Below are positions 5,488 to 5,846 of a stretch of 5,846 nucleotides of DNA, piece by piece. Positions within the stretch are counted from its first letter, which is position 1; each line of letters begins with the position of its first letter. Origin of the DNA: Methanobacteriota archaeon. GTDB taxonomy: Archaea > Thermoplasmatota > Thermoplasmata > RBG-16-68-12. Location: assembly GCA_005878995.1 (NCBI GenBank), contig VBME01000096.1, positions 1 through 5,846 on the forward strand. Direction: 5' to 3'. The position numbers and the translations under genes are program-made. The notes below the pieces were generated by a model that did not search any database, had not been told where the DNA came from, and worked only from the letters and a program-made list of their open reading frames with translations.

Positions 5488-5712
5488 TCAAGCCTCGGCC
5501 TTCCCCGCTCGCTTCGCATTCCCCGCGGGTCCTTCCTGGACCAACGCCTCGAGTTCATCGATCGCCGCAAGGAGATCGTGAACGTCTTCGCCCGCATCCT
5601 CGAGTTCTTTCGCGATTTCCCGAGCGTGGGGTATCGTCTTCTTCGTGAGCCAATCCCGCGTTTCCTTCCTGAGTTTGGTCGGTTCGAGCCGTTTCTCTGG
5701 CGTCCGCGACAT
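5488..5712 (-). CDS. Small charged helical protein, unrecognised
   Basis: A 74-residue soluble protein. The N-terminal third is basic (SRTPEKRLEPTKLRKE), the middle (about 22-58) is rich in Lys, Glu, Leu and Ala in an amphipathic helical pattern (HAREIAKELEDAGEDVHDLL, then AAIDELEALVQEG), and the tail is Ala/Gly/Lys-rich. No family is recognised. A role such as a DNA- or protein-binding helical-hairpin protein is possible but unsupported. The ATG at 5712 is the only standard start seen in this frame, but the frame is open upstream to the right edge, so the end of a longer protein cannot be fully excluded. A TATA-like ACTAAATAC lies 50 bases upstream. The stop is one base from the 3' end of the convergent tRNA-Gly. 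Confidence 0.65.
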   Translation of the reverse strand: MSRTPEKRLEPTKLRKETRDWLTKKTIPHAREIAKELEDAGEDVHDLLAAIDELEALVQEGPAGNAKRAGKAEA

Positions 5713-5757
5713 GGTCCCATCCCGTCCGACGGATGTCCGCTCAAGAACGCTTCTGGC

Positions 5758-5766
5758 GTATTTAGT
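5758..5766 (-). promoter_or_regulatory. TATA-like box for the small helical protein gene
   Basis: On the minus strand this reads ACTAAATAC, centred 50 bases before the ATG at 5712, giving a predicted leader of about 22-25 bases. A GGGATGGGA stretch just before the ATG is only a weak Shine-Dalgarno match. Confidence 0.4.
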
Positions 5767-5836
5767 CGCATCGTCCCTCGGTGTCTTGCGACGCTGGATC
5801 GGAGGATTGTCCAGGGGGCCGGGACCTTTGGCGATA

Positions 5837-5844
5837 CCTATAAG
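5837..5844 (+). promoter_or_regulatory. TATA-like element at right edge
   Basis: CCTATAAG at the end of the window could be the promoter of a plus-strand gene starting about 25-30 bases beyond the edge. No gene start is visible, so this rests on base composition alone. Confidence 0.3.
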
Positions 5845-5846
5845 TC

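Noticed and set aside
5235..5648. A 137-codon plus-strand open frame spanning the terminator and tRNA-Gly
   Set aside because: It would translate through a tRNA gene and a hairpin terminator and lies antisense to the small helical protein gene.
5781..5846. A plus-strand gene starting at the GTG at 5781
   Set aside because: The frame hits a TAA after about 20 codons, and no family-like sequence is seen.
1..5846. CRISPR array, insertion sequence or defence system
   Set aside because: No regularly spaced repeats, terminal inverted repeats, transposase, nuclease or toxin motifs were found on either strand.

Overview
The window looks like chromosomal DNA of an archaeon, most likely a high-GC, uncultivated member of the Thermoplasmatota. 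Four things point there: a full-length archaeosine synthase (arcS), an archaeal DUF835 protein, a tRNA with no encoded CCA, and AT-rich TATA-like boxes about 25-30 bases before several start codons, the pattern of leaderless archaeal transcription. The exact lineage cannot be fixed from the sequence alone.

Left part (1-1639, minus strand): a two-gene operon. A methylthioadenosine/5'-deoxyadenosine phosphorylase-family gene comes first, and its stop overlaps by four bases the start of an MTA/SAH/5'-deoxyadenosine deaminase-type amidohydrolase. The amidohydrolase runs off the left edge. Together they suggest recycling of SAM by-products through deamination followed by phosphorolysis.

Centre (1640-4203): a 210-base divergent promoter region, then two plus-strand genes, a small DUF835 protein and arcS. 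ArcS carries the family signature PC-X3-KPY-X2-S-X2-H, a Cys cluster and a C-terminal PUA domain. It takes part in making archaeosine in tRNA from the preQ0 intermediate. Its radical-SAM partner is not in the window.

Right part (4204-5846): two unrecognised membrane-protein genes face each other with five bases between their stops. A compact unit follows (TATA box, 41-codon leaderless ORF, 11-bp hairpin, T6 run) that could be a small protein gene or a small RNA. Next is tRNA-Gly(UCC), which has C instead of U at position 33, then a small charged helical protein on the minus strand whose stop lies one base beyond the tRNA 3' end. The last 134 bases hold only promoter-like elements.

Most of the window is ordinary core archaeal metabolism and tRNA modification. 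The least explained parts are the 5113-5340 unit, the C33 tRNA, and the small unrecognised proteins. No mobile element, CRISPR array or defence system was seen.
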